DNA of 64,000 nt from Stutzerimonas stutzeri (GTDB lineage Bacteria; Pseudomonadota; Gammaproteobacteria; Pseudomonadales; Pseudomonadaceae): positions 3,550,001 to 3,614,000 of the forward strand of contig NZ_CP046902.1 of assembly GCF_009789555.1 (NCBI RefSeq), given 5' to 3'. This document shows positions 17,384 through 26,951 of the stretch, piece after piece. Position 1 is the first letter of the stretch. Each line of letters starts with the position of its first letter. Below the pieces are notes generated by a model that worked only from the letters and a program-made list of their open reading frames with translations, was not told the DNA's origin and did not search any database. Position numbers and translations under genes: made by a program.

Positions 17384-19439
17384 ATGACCCAGATTATCCA
17401 ATTTATTCCAAAGCACGAAATATCAGCCAATCAGAACCTAGACGACTTCATCAATTTTGCTCATAACGAATTAACGCTTTGGTCCGACCTGCGCGGCTTT
17501 ACTTGGACAGCTGATAGGTGGCAAACAACGCACACGGGCATCCGTTTTATAAACTTTGAAAATAAAGACCTACCACCCAAGTCCCGAAGCCAGCCAATCC
17601 ATTTGATGCATCCATCCTTTATCGAATTCGCCAAGGCATTTCTCCGATACAAACACACCTGCACCAACCAAGGGAATAAGCAGAGACATCGCTGCATTAC
17701 GACTGATCGAATTTTCGTTGCGCCAAACATGGCAACACCGACATCACTAAATTTGACCAGCGGCATTGGGAAATAATCGTCTGCACTTTGGAGTCAAGCA
17801 CTATACAGCAATCGCTCTGCAACATAGTGCTTTCCATTCTAAAATCGTTATCAGATCTCTTCATAATACAGGTCGACCCGCGTTTTTGGAGGCACCCTTA
17901 CCTAGGTGCGCGCAGTTACGATTACTTAAATGGTTCTCAAGCACCTGCTGAAGTAAAGGCTCAGAAAGCTCCTGATCAGGATGCGCTACTTGCGATTGCA
18001 GAGGTATTCTCACGTGGCGCCTATGAAGTGCAGATTGATAATGACGTTATGGTCACTTGCATTACCGCTTTACTACTAAGTGCACCCATGCGTATAGGTG
18101 AGACCCTGCGCTTTCGCATTGATTGCTTGCGAGACGATCACGACAAAAACGGGGAGATTCAATACTATTTAGTCTACTGGGTCCCAAAGACCAAAGAGTT
18201 TGCACGCAAACCAATTCCGAAAACACTAATAAATATCACTACAGACGCAATAAATCGGCTAGTAAAAATCACTGACGAAGGCCGCTCCTTGGCCCGTTAC
18301 ATGGAAACCAACCCATCGAGATTCTACGCCACGCCAATTGCCCTAATGTTCAAGACAACGAGCCACTCTCGGTAAAGCAAGTAATGCAGGCTCTAGGTTT
18401 TACCGATCGAACCTGCTGCCAATCCCTTATCCATAGACTAACCGGTAGTTGGTCATTGTCCGGATTTACTCTAGACTCGCTTTGGAAACTTATACTAATA
18501 GAGCACAAAGCACCAACCCATATTTCCCTACCAGGAGCCACACCAGGGATCTACCAATCCTCCATTGAAAATGTCTGAGTCACTGCTATGCCTTCGTCGC
18601 AACCAATTGCGCTTGCGGAGCACTGCAAGTCCCGTTCTGTTAGCGCCATTTGATCCTAGTTTTTATGGGAAGCGCCTGGACACTGGAAACGCCGCGGCCG
18701 AGTCCATTAACTTTTTCGCCTATCACGGATACAAGGCATTTAAGTTAAAGTCACACAGCATTCGCCACCTAATTATAGACTCGCTCGCAGCAGCGGCATT
18801 TCATTGGATCTGATCACGGAGTGGAGCAGTCGCGCCACCAGTCGGCAGACGCGCACATATTTGAATGATGACCCGCTCACGTTCGTCGCCAAAGGAGCAG
18901 ACATACTAGGTACGGTCCAGAAAAATGAGCCACTTCAACCGGTTACTGAAGAACATGCAGAAAAATATGGCCATGGTCCATTCCATCGCAGCCGCTACGG
19001 TATTTGTCGTCGTAGCTGGCGAGCTGGCCCTTGCAACAAATTCGCAGACTGTCTTAATTGCTCTGAGCTATTGATGTGTAAAGGAGATAGGCTGGCCACT
19101 GATACGATTCAACATGATCTAGATAGCCTTAGACAGACGTACGATGCCGCACAGCAGGCGATATCAGATGGAGAAAGGTCGGCGTCGCGCTGGACGCTTG
19201 TTACGGCCGCACAAATTAAGCAAATCACTAATTTGCTTTCAATTTTGAATGATATATCGATCCCGGATGGGAGTCCCATCGAAATAGAGGGCAGGGACTT
19301 CAGCCATGAACAGACAATTGTTTCCGAAAAAGCCGAAGCAGCCGCGATCAGGCTGCCTGACAAACAAATGCTTGGAATAACTTATGGCGATGACCTTCTA
19401 GCTTGCCTAGAACTTCTCCGGAGCACCGACAATGCCTAA
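17384..19439 (+). pseudogene. Tyrosine recombinase 3 of the element, broken by at least five frameshifts
   Basis: Recognisable pieces follow each other in changing frames: from 17384 (MTQIIQFIPKHEISANQN), about 17690, about 17734 (NTDITKFDQRHWEII), to 18375 (SAPMRIGETLRFRIDCLRDD, the Arg box; WVPKTKEFARKPIPKTL, the Lys hairpin), then 18330-18570, 18565-18800 (KSHSIRHLI, HxxR) and 18804-19439 (ITEWSSRATSRQTRTYLND, with the Tyr, and a Cys-containing tail CRRSWRAGPCNKFADCLNC). Joined, it would be about 680 residues. All breaks look like single-base gains or losses. Either it is genuinely decayed or the assembly has indel errors here; flanking genes are clean. Confidence 0.75.
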
Positions 19440-19872
19440 GATCATCTCTGACAAGAATGAAAGGCAGATCGCGCAACTTGTTAGAAACTGGCCGACTGAT
19501 CATTCACTGAACTGGAACAGCATCTGCCTTGGTGCTCAAGAAATTTTAGGCTGGGGAGCCCCACCAACTCGTCAAGCACTCAATAAAAAACTGCTGATTA
19601 AAAGCGCCTACAAAGCAAAGAAAGGTCAACTCAAGTCCGTCGAAACAAAACTCGATGGGATGTCGAAACCAAGAAGCACACTAGATGCGATGAAAAAAAT
19701 TTCCCGACTTCAAGCTGAGAATGACGCTCTGAAGGCACAACTTTCCACAATGGCTGAACTCGCCAACCGACTTATCTATAACGCATCTATAGCAGGACTT
19801 TCACGAGAGAGACTCATGACCCCGCTCCCTACAGTCCATGAGCCAAAGAAAAAGCTCAAGCCCAGAAAATAG
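19432..19872 (+). CDS. Small coiled-coil accessory protein of the recombinase trio (TnpC-like)
   Basis: 146 residues overlapping the end of recombinase 3 by 8 bases. An N-terminal segment (ERQIAQLVRNWPTDHSLNWN ... PPTRQALNKKLLIKSAYKAKK) looks like a helix-turn-helix. It is followed by a coiled coil (MKKISRLQAENDALKAQLSTMAELANRL) and a basic tail. Proteins with this layout commonly sit directly downstream of tandem tyrosine recombinases, as TnpC does in Tn554, where it affects efficiency and orientation of insertion. It is intact although its upstream neighbour is broken. The exact role here is inferred. Confidence 0.7.
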   Translation: MPKIISDKNERQIAQLVRNWPTDHSLNWNSICLGAQEILGWGAPPTRQALNKKLLIKSAYKAKKGQLKSVETKLDGMSKPRSTLDAMKKISRLQAENDALKAQLSTMAELANRLIYNASIAGLSRERLMTPLPTVHEPKKKLKPRK

Positions 19873-20156
19873 CCTGCATGCCTCACCAGTCCGACCAGCC
19901 AAGCTAGTTCTTGACTGCTCGCAATTGGCCGATAGCTGCGTGTCACTAGCGTCCGCCACCGGCCAAAAGCAGCCTGTCGTAACAAGCCTGAACCAGCAGC
20001 TTTCTTACAGACTGCTCGCCGGCTGGACTCTAAAGCCAGCTGCCACTGAATACGGGGAGACGGCGGGAGCCCTGTTTCTTCGGCCAAACCGTCTCGCTAG
20101 TATGTGGACACCTGCCACTGGTGCCTTGGGTGCCGAAATGTTTGAAGGGATTCAGA
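19873..20156. other. Non-coding stretch upstream of the defence operon
   Basis: No convincing gene. Contains a 7-base inverted repeat GAGACGG/CCGTCTC (20057-20063 and 20089-20095). It must carry the promoter of the lmuACB-like operon, but I could not pick a clear -35/-10 pair. Confidence 0.4.
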
Positions 20157-22109
20157 ATGATCCGAAGGTTCCGGCTTGAGCAAAAAGGCCGCTACGAGAA
20201 GCTGGTAATAGCTCAACGTTTGTCGGACATGGTGGACAACTACCTGGATGGGCGCCCTGCACCGTTGCTGATCGGTGCCGAACAAGGTGGTATCGGCGAA
20301 TGGGATGACGTGGTCATCTACCATGCGGATGAGCATTATGAGCACTTCCAGATCAAGCGGCAGACGACCCCCTTCAGCGATAAGCACATCGATAAAGCCG
20401 ACTACATAAAGTCCTATAAACCCAAGGCCGGCAACAAGGCAGCAGCAAGTGCAACGCCAGTTGTCCCGTCCGATAGCGCCATCGACTCTGAGCTCGATAA
20501 GGCCATGAAGAGCTTGTCTGCCTGGAGTCTCACACCCCAGTCCAAGCAGCCGCCAGTCCGCGCTTTTTCACTCATCCTGCTCGGCCTGGAAGTTGTCATC
20601 AAGGGCAAGCCAAGTGACTCCATCACCGCCAATCACCTGCACGAGTTTTGTCGACTCTGCAAGCAGGACGGTCTTGATCTGGCTGCCCTATCTAGCCGCC
20701 CCGATACCCCAACGCAAAACGTCTATAAATGGTTGACGACCTGGTGTGGCTTTACCGACTGGGATCATGTTCGACAAACCATGCGGACACTTACGATCCA
20801 TGCCGTAGGGAGCGAAGAGAACCTTGAAGAGCGTGCGTGCGAGTCGTTAGGACGGCACTTTAATGATTCGCGGGCAACCCTTGAGAAGCTAGTGGGGTAC
20901 ATTTCTACAAGTACCACGGATGTTAACGCCATCAGCTGTCATGCGATGGCTAACCATCTCAAAGACGCACGCCGGTCAGATGCTGTGACTTGGACGCAAT
21001 ACCTCATGAGGCCGCAGGCTGGATCCAGTTGGATGGTCGCCGGTACCCACAGCTTGAATGGTACGACGAGCTTGCCAGCGGCCCATGCTGCCACGGAAGT
21101 TGTCGGTCACCACTGGACAGCGGGCGGTAACAACAGAAGGCTGCGGTTGCACGCTACCTATTGCCCGCCTACGCCAAATACCGTGGCCCTCCACTCGGCC
21201 ATCCTTCGGCTGGCCCTGCACTTGAAGAGCGGGAGCCATTGCCTGCTTCTGGGTGAGCCGCTTTGGCGCCAAGGCGCTGGGAACGAGTTGGGTAGAACGC
21301 TTGGGATCAGCGAGAGTGATCTTGATGAGCTTCCTTGGATAGACAATTCAGAGGCGCTGTCCTGCGCGTCGGGTCGCGAAATCTCGTCGATCCTGGAGGC
21401 GCGAGATGAATCTTCAGCACTTCACCGGGCAATGAACAATCTTGTGTGGGAGCAGCTACAAGCCCGCATCACGGCCAGGTTGAACTCGGTATCCGACATG
21501 CCATTACTGGCAGCATTGGAACCGAAGTGGCGCTCTTGGGCCGCTGAGCTAACAGCCGACGCCGCTGCGCGTGAGTCACTGTTAGAACAACTCATGTACC
21601 CCAAAACAGAAGGCTTAGACGGGAAACACGCGCTGCGCGTCGGGCCTCGTACTGCAGACCTGCTGGAAACCGCCATTCTGATGCTGCTTCTGGTTTGCGT
21701 CGCAATCGGTAACGACGATGGCAATTGGCGCGAAATCCCTGACGTTGGGGATGTTCTCAGCATTGCATTGCAGAACTGGTCAGGCGCTTCAGGCGATCAC
21801 AGTGGCGCCAGGCCTGTTGCCGATGACCTGATGGCCATTTTGGGGCCTTCGCCAGCGTCGGTAGTCATTCTCGCGGGAGTCGAAGGGTCTCCCACGAGCC
21901 TACTCGAGTCCGGTATGGCTGATGATTTTGAGACCAGTAACAGCATGGCGGCTGAGCGCCAGCCCAGATTGCTGGTGACACGATTTGGGGTGCTCAAGCA
22001 CTTGCGTAACGGGACACTCGCCCAGCTAAAGCAGCAATTCCAACGTCATTGGGATGCTTGGCGCGACGCGCGTGAAGCAGCAATCGAAGCTTATAGGGAA
22101 GGACACTAA
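20157..22109 (+). CDS. lmuA: Lamassu/ABC-3C effector with PD-(D/E)XK-like nuclease domain (LmuA, Cap4/DUF4297-like)
   Basis: 650 residues from ATG 20157, chosen because GAAGGGA precedes it; a GTG 36 bases upstream has no such site. The N-terminal region (about 1-75) reads as a restriction-endonuclease-like core: GIGEWDDVVIYHADE with D50/D51, then YEHFQIKRQT with Q65-x-K67. This matches the D...QxK pattern of Cap4-type DUF4297 nucleases. A long helical region of unknown fold follows. Gene order (effector, about 200-residue protein, SMC-like ATPase) is that of Lamassu systems, in which the ATPase senses foreign DNA or replication intermediates and releases the nuclease. The stop is 2 bases before lmuC. 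The nuclease assignment is by motif only. Confidence 0.72.
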   Translation: MIRRFRLEQKGRYEKLVIAQRLSDMVDNYLDGRPAPLLIGAEQGGIGEWDDVVIYHADEHYEHFQIKRQTTPFSDKHIDKADYIKSYKPKAGNKAAASATPVVPSDSAIDSELDKAMKSLSAWSLTPQSKQPPVRAFSLILLGLEVVIKGKPSDSITANHLHEFCRLCKQDGLDLAALSSRPDTPTQNVYKWLTTWCGFTDWDHVRQTMRTLTIHAVGSEENLEERACESLGRHFNDSRATLEKLVGYISTSTTDVNAISCHAMANHLKDARRSDAVTWTQYLMRPQAGSSWMVAGTHSLNGTTSLPAAHAATEVVGHHWTAGGNNRRLRLHATYCPPTPNTVALHSAILRLALHLKSGSHCLLLGEPLWRQGAGNELGRTLGISESDLDELPWIDNSEALSCASGREISSILEARDESSALHRAMNNLVWEQLQARITARLNSVSDMPLLAALEPKWRSWAAELTADAAARESLLEQLMYPKTEGLDGKHALRVGPRTADLLETAILMLLLVCVAIGNDDGNWREIPDVGDVLSIALQNWSGASGDHSGARPVADDLMAILGPSPASVVILAGVEGSPTSLLESGMADDFETSNSMAAERQPRLLVTRFGVLKHLRNGTLAQLKQQFQRHWDAWRDAREAAIEAYREGH

Positions 22110-22111
22110 TC

Positions 22112-22705
22112 ATGCTGACACTGCAGGAAGTGGCTGGCGCAATCATTCAGCGTGTAGAGGGTCGGTATGACGTGTGTCCCCGGGACGTAACGGAGCTAAT
22201 GCTGCCTGAGGTCGACTACGACTCGCATGTTCTTCGACTCAAGCGCTCCCACATCGAACGGGCGGGCTGGCGGACGGTTCTGCTCATCGAGCTTCCACTG
22301 ACGGCCCTTCAGGCAGCCAACCAGTGGGCAGCCGATGTCCGGGATGTGCTGCCCGAACCTGAGACTGCAGACCTCTATATGTTTCTGATGATCAGCGGTA
22401 TCGCCAAGGATGACGCTGCACGGATTGAGACGGATGACAGATTTTGCCGCAAGGTTGTTGTGCGCGAATCTGAAGCAGCTGGTGATTTTCTTAACCGGAC
22501 ATTCTTGGCGGCCTTGGATCCCGCTGGCGATGTCGAGACGCTGAGCGATCCATTGGTGTCGGCGCTGAACACGCTGTCCAATGCATACCCTTGGTCTGCT
22601 CCACACATCGCTGCTTGGAAAACGCAGTTTCTGACCAACCAAAACGGAGCGGATGTGGTGCGTGTTCTTACCGACTCGCTGGGTGAAAGCGAGGTTCAGT
22701 CGTGA
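22112..22705 (+). CDS. lmuC: Lamassu/ABC-3C middle component (LmuC-like)
   Basis: 197 residues, ATG at 22112 after AAGGA. No catalytic motif is visible. The protein is mostly helical and acidic, with a DVCPRDVTELMLPEVDYDSHVLRLKRSHIERAGW-type N-terminal part. Its place between a nuclease-like effector and an SMC-type ATPase, with a 2-base gap before and a 4-base GTGA overlap after, fits the small subunit that bridges LmuA and LmuB. Assignment rests on position and size. Confidence 0.62.
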   Translation: MLTLQEVAGAIIQRVEGRYDVCPRDVTELMLPEVDYDSHVLRLKRSHIERAGWRTVLLIELPLTALQAANQWAADVRDVLPEPETADLYMFLMISGIAKDDAARIETDDRFCRKVVVRESEAAGDFLNRTFLAALDPAGDVETLSDPLVSALNTLSNAYPWSAPHIAAWKTQFLTNQNGADVVRVLTDSLGESEVQS

Positions 22706-25695
22706 GCAAGTTGAATTCAATCACCCTGTCGAACCTGCGCAAATTCGGGTCGGAAGTCACCATCGAGCTGAGTCCCGGAGCGACTATTTTGCTCGCGCCC
22801 AATGGTACTGGCAAAACAACGGTATTTGAGGCGATCGAGTTTGGCCTAACCGGGAAAATCGCGCGTCTCCGTGACGACCTTGCCCACATCATTCGTGATG
22901 ATCAGGCGGCAGCGACAGTCAGTCTGAGTTTTTCTGAGTTAACTGCGACATCACGCGTGACTGCAGCGGGCGAGGTCAGCCGGGACGGAGACTTGAGCAG
23001 CGTCTTCCCTAATGTGTCTGCAAATGACATCCCATTCTTGCTGCGTCTAACTCACCTCTTGGATCAGAGGGAGAACGGGTGGATCGTTAATGCAGAAGAA
23101 AAGGAAGCCGGAACCCAGTTGGCGAAGCTGCCGATTGGTCGCGACGGTTCTAAAGCTCGCGCCAACCTCGCTGCCGTTCGACGGTCGCTGACGGAGCAAA
23201 AAGCCCGTGCGGAAGAAGTGTTGATTGGGCATGAGACTGATTTGAGCGAGTGGACTCGCCTACTTCAGGAGCGTGACATAGCTGCTGCCGGTGCAGTAGG
23301 TGCATTACGACCGCTCGATCGAATTGCCGACGCTCTCTCTGACGCTGCAAACCAGACGCAAAGCCTGAGCCAGATTCCACCTGGCTTATTGACCGGGCCT
23401 GCAAGCCAGGAGGGGCTGACGATTGCACACTCCGCACTGACCGAGATCTTGCAAGGGAAGGTCGAACGGACTCGGGCGCATATTTCAAGCCTTGCCTTGG
23501 TAAACGATCTTGTTGAAAGCTTTGTTGCGGCGCAGGAGCAGCTCGAAAAGCTCAATGAAGACCTCGCGGCAGCTAGTCAGACACTCGATAAACACGCGAA
23601 CACGAGGGCTGACGGCAATGCCGCCTTGCAGGAGCATCAGGCCAGTATCCACTCTGCACAGCAAGAACTTACCAGCATCGGGCAGCAACTTGAGCGTCTG
23701 ATTGGAGAAACCACTGCAAAACAGGAGATCGCTCACCGAAATGACGCGTTGACGTCAGCGATTGCTGCCCTACGCGAGGCTGAAGAAAATTCTCGTGTAC
23801 TTCGCGAGCAGCATGAGCGCAACCAACGGGTTCGCAACCAGCATGCTCAGATTGACGCCCAGCTTCATGGCATCAACCAGACTGAGCAGCGCTTGGAGGC
23901 GAGCCGTCTAATGCTTGCCGACTGGCAGGCCACTGAGCAGCAAATCAGCGAGGTTGTTCAGCAAATCACGGATCTCGGAGTGCTCATCGATAAACAGAGC
24001 ATCGATCGGGATGCCGAACGTTCCTCGTATGAGACGTGTAAAGCTGCGGAGGCCACTGCCCGATCATTTTATGAGATGCTCAGTTCTTCCGCCGACGCAA
24101 TCCGTCAGGCCGTTGCATCCATAGCGCAACATCTTCCCGCTGACCAAGATCAATGCCCGCTTTGCCTGGAGCCGCATGGTGCAACCAAGCTTCAGTCCCG
24201 TGTGGCTCAAGCCCTTGAAGCGATCAATCCGAGTTTGACTGCAGCTGAGCAGCGATTGCGAGCTGCTGTGGAAGCGTTGACGGCCAGTGAGGTCGCGGTT
24301 GAGAAAGCGCAGCAAGCACTAGACTTCAGCCGAATGGAGCTGGGTGCTTTGGAGTCCAGCCGCCAGGATCTGGGAAGACGAGTTGCGCAGTTTCGTACCG
24401 ATCCGATTTTGGCTAGTGACTCGCTCCCATTGGCAAGGGAGTCGCTCAGGCAGCAACTCGATAGTATTGCTCCTGCCAAAAAGCGTTTGACTGATCAGCG
24501 AGCGGCTTTGGACGCTCTCCCTTCCCCTGAAGCCTTTGAACAAACCGAGGGGGCCTTCAACTCGGCACAGCAGATGCTCGACTTGGCCCGAGTTCAACAG
24601 AGCGAAGCGTCTACGCGGCTGGATCAAGCAGTTGCCGCACTGGCCGCGCTCACCTCTGGAGAACCGCTGGCTCGTACGCTTGAGCAACTCACTGCAGAAA
24701 AAGCGCAGCTGGAACAGCAGATCAGCGATCTGAACGGGAAGGTTGAGACTGTGCAATCCGCCCTAGACACCCAGCAGCATCAGTTGGTTGAGTCATTAAC
24801 CGCAGTCAAGGAGATCGAGGAAGAAATCCGAAGGGTTCAAACGCTCCTTCTTCAAATCCGCGCGAGCTGGCAAGAGCAGGATTTGACCGGCGACCCACTT
24901 GCGGAAGCTGCGCAGGCCCGTGAAGCGACACTGCGCGCTACGTTGACCCTCCTGGAGGGGTATGTTTCAGCACTCGAAGGCATTGGGGTGGAGATCTCTG
25001 CTTGGGCCAAGCTGAACGATTCACAACTGGCTCAGCGGTTGATTGATGCTCAGCGTCTTGACCGATCAGAAGAGGCCTTCGAAGCGTACCTCAATGACAG
25101 CATCAACGCGGCACGCTCCAGCTTCTTGCAGTTGTCCTTGATCTCGGACGCGATGGATTTGCTGGACGGCTCACTCAAGAAAGAAATTGAGAATGTTCAG
25201 AAGCATGTCGGCAAGGTGGTACCCCGCTGGCAGGCGCTGCTAAAGCGTGTCGTGCGAGAGTCCAGGTTCCACGAGGCAAGCCTGAAATTCTTCAACTCGT
25301 ATAACAAGGATCGTGCCGGCGTTTCTGTACCGCTTGGCAATAAAGCGGTACCGGTACCTGATATCGCGAGTGAGGCACAGTTGACGGATCTTCAACTGAC
25401 CTTCCTGCTCTCAATGGCGATGAGTCATCAGTGGTCTCCTTGGAAAGCACTGTTATTGGATGACCCGACTCAGCATCACGACCTGGTACATGCCTCTGCG
25501 GTTTTCGATTTGCTGCGTGACTACATCGTTGATCATGGTTTCCAGGTCGTTATCGCTACCCATGATGCTCTGCAGGCTCGTTACTTCATGCGCAAGCTGC
25601 AAAACGACGGAATTGAGGCCAAGATCTGGACGCTCGTGCCGACTGAAGATGGCGTCACTGCGCAAGCAGGGAGCTGGAAACAGCGCATTCAATAA
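22702..25695 (+). CDS. lmuB: Rad50/SMC-like ATPase of a Lamassu/ABC-3C system (LmuB)
   Basis: 997 residues, GTG start overlapping lmuC. Walker A is APNGTGKTT at residues 32-40. Long coiled-coil arms flank a zinc-hook-like CPLC at residues 485-488 (DQCPLCLEPHG), and Walker B LLLDDPTQHHD is at 917-927. The ABC signature is degenerate: LTDLQLTFLLSMA lies where LSGGQ is expected, as in many Rad50-like defence ATPases. Two molecules should dimerise via the hook and bind DNA ends or structured DNA, gating the LmuA effector. A hairpin at 25736-25770 follows and may end the transcript. Confidence 0.8.
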   Translation: MSKLNSITLSNLRKFGSEVTIELSPGATILLAPNGTGKTTVFEAIEFGLTGKIARLRDDLAHIIRDDQAAATVSLSFSELTATSRVTAAGEVSRDGDLSSVFPNVSANDIPFLLRLTHLLDQRENGWIVNAEEKEAGTQLAKLPIGRDGSKARANLAAVRRSLTEQKARAEEVLIGHETDLSEWTRLLQERDIAAAGAVGALRPLDRIADALSDAANQTQSLSQIPPGLLTGPASQEGLTIAHSALTEILQGKVERTRAHISSLALVNDLVESFVAAQEQLEKLNEDLAAASQTLDKHANTRADGNAALQEHQASIHSAQQELTSIGQQLERLIGETTAKQEIAHRNDALTSAIAALREAEENSRVLREQHERNQRVRNQHAQIDAQLHGINQTEQRLEASRLMLADWQATEQQISEVVQQITDLGVLIDKQSIDRDAERSSYETCKAAEATARSFYEMLSSSADAIRQAVASIAQHLPADQDQCPLCLEPHGATKLQSRVAQALEAINPSLTAAEQRLRAAVEALTASEVAVEKAQQALDFSRMELGALESSRQDLGRRVAQFRTDPILASDSLPLARESLRQQLDSIAPAKKRLTDQRAALDALPSPEAFEQTEGAFNSAQQMLDLARVQQSEASTRLDQAVAALAALTSGEPLARTLEQLTAEKAQLEQQISDLNGKVETVQSALDTQQHQLVESLTAVKEIEEEIRRVQTLLLQIRASWQEQDLTGDPLAEAAQAREATLRATLTLLEGYVSALEGIGVEISAWAKLNDSQLAQRLIDAQRLDRSEEAFEAYLNDSINAARSSFLQLSLISDAMDLLDGSLKKEIENVQKHVGKVVPRWQALLKRVVRESRFHEASLKFFNSYNKDRAGVSVPLGNKAVPVPDIASEAQLTDLQLTFLLSMAMSHQWSPWKALLLDDPTQHHDLVHASAVFDLLRDYIVDHGFQVVIATHDALQARYFMRKLQNDGIEAKIWTLVPTEDGVTAQAGSWKQRIQ

Positions 25696-25735
25696 TGCAG
25701 ATATCTTTCCGGGCCTTGATTTAAATGTAAGCTGG

Positions 25736-25770
25736 GCGCAAGCCAAGTCCTCACGGAGGTTGGCTTTCGC
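25736..25770 (+). terminator. Strong hairpin downstream of lmuB
   Basis: AAGCCAA/TTGGCTT stem extended by GCG/CGC across one mismatch, with an inner CCTC/GAGG stem. There is no T-run, so it may be a 3' stabilising structure or a non-canonical terminator separating the defence operon from ptx. Confidence 0.45.
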
Positions 25771-26123
25771 GCAGCGGTAGGTACGCATCTATAGATCCGC
25801 CATCTTGGGGCCGAAACAGCTCTTGGGGTATGACTGCTTCTGGCCGCTAGTGTGCGCTCTCTTGCTTGGATGGCATTACGTTCTGGCCCAACGTTACTGT
25901 AGCGAATCCGCAGCAGTATCAATCAAAGCCTCCTGTATCCCGCGTGAAGAAAGACGCTACGTTGCGCCCGTTCTTCCACGGCTTCGCTTGCCGCCCCGCT
26001 ACGGCAGATTCGAAGCATTCATCGAAATGTCATCATTTAGAAGCAGTGCGTTAACAAGGAATTTCTACCCTTTGCATCGCGAACCGCAATTGTGCGGCCA
26101 GCAATATTGCGAAAGGTGATCAA
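25771..26123 (+). other. Non-coding leader upstream of ptxA
   Basis: About 350 bases without a credible gene; the short frames in it lack ribosome-binding sites and similarity. It should hold the ptx promoter, including the Pho-box-like sequence at 26016-26033. Confidence 0.5.
26016..26033 (+). promoter_or_regulatory. Possible Pho box upstream of ptxA
   Basis: CATTCAT-CGAA-ATGTCAT: two 7-mers matching the PhoB consensus CTGTCAT at 5 of 7 and 6 of 7 bases with the canonical 4-base spacer. It lies about 90 bases before the ptxA start. A TTAACA at 26051-26056 could serve as -10 but is further away than usual. The ptx operon of P. stutzeri is known to belong to the Pho regulon. Confidence 0.4.
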
Positions 26124-26951
26124 ATGACGCCCCATCCGATACAGGACGCCGTGCTGCGGGTCGACCGGTTGAGCGTCGTCTACCCAGGCGGCGTGACAGC
26201 CCTACGCGATACCTCGATTGCATTTCGGCGTGGTGAGTTCACCGTGCTGCTTGGTCTCTCGGGCGCAGGCAAGTCGACCTTGCTCCGTAGCCTCAATCGA
26301 CTCGTCACGCCCACTCGCGGCAGTGTCACCAGCGAGCTCGGTGAGCTCGGCAGCGGCTCGGCCTTGCGTCAGCATCGTCGGCGTACCGCCATGATCTTTC
26401 AGCACCACCAGCTAATCGAACGTCAAAGTGCACTGGCTAATGTGCTTACCGGTCGGCTGGCCTTTCACAACACGCTCCGCTCGCTGTTTCCTCTGCCGCG
26501 TGCCGATCAGGAGATTGCGCTCAGTTGCCTCGCTCGGGTCGGTCTGGCAGACAAGGCGCTAAGCCGGGTGGACAAACTGTCCGGTGGCCAGCAGCAGCGG
26601 GTAGGCATCGCGCGTGCGCTAGCGCAACAGCCCGCGATCATTCTTGCCGATGAGCCGGTAGCCAGTCTCGACCCGGCCACTTCGGTCCGTGTTCTCGGAC
26701 TGCTGCGCGACATCTGCAAGGAAGACGGCATCACCGCCATCGTTTCGCTGCATCAACTCGAATATGCCCGCCGCTTCGCCGATCGCGTCGTCGGGCTGGC
26801 CGATTCTCAGATCGTTTTCGATGCCGCGCCCTCGGAACTCACCGATGCGCAGCTTGAGCGCATCTATGCAGGCCGCTCTACGACTCAGCCAGCAACTGCT
26901 CCGGCTGAAACCCCTGTCATGCTCGCACCTTCACTGGAGATGTCCCGATGA
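26124..26951 (+). CDS. ptxA: Phosphite ABC transporter ATP-binding protein PtxA
   Basis: 275 residues of the PhnC-type ABC ATPase family. Walker A is LSGAGKST, the signature LSGGQQQRVGIARAL, Walker B IILADEPVASLD and the switch His lies in SLHQLEYA. It energises import of phosphite (and possibly phosphonates) with PtxB and PtxC. The start follows GAAAGGTG. The stop overlaps ptxB by 4 bases (ATGA), so translation is coupled. Substrate is assigned from linkage to ptxD. Confidence 0.92.
   Translation: MTPHPIQDAVLRVDRLSVVYPGGVTALRDTSIAFRRGEFTVLLGLSGAGKSTLLRSLNRLVTPTRGSVTSELGELGSGSALRQHRRRTAMIFQHHQLIERQSALANVLTGRLAFHNTLRSLFPLPRADQEIALSCLARVGLADKALSRVDKLSGGQQQRVGIARALAQQPAIILADEPVASLDPATSVRVLGLLRDICKEDGITAIVSLHQLEYARRFADRVVGLADSQIVFDAAPSELTDAQLERIYAGRSTTQPATAPAETPVMLAPSLEMSR

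Noticed and set aside
25805..26119. 104-codon frame in the ptxA leader
   Set aside because: No ribosome-binding site, odd composition, and it fills the expected promoter region.
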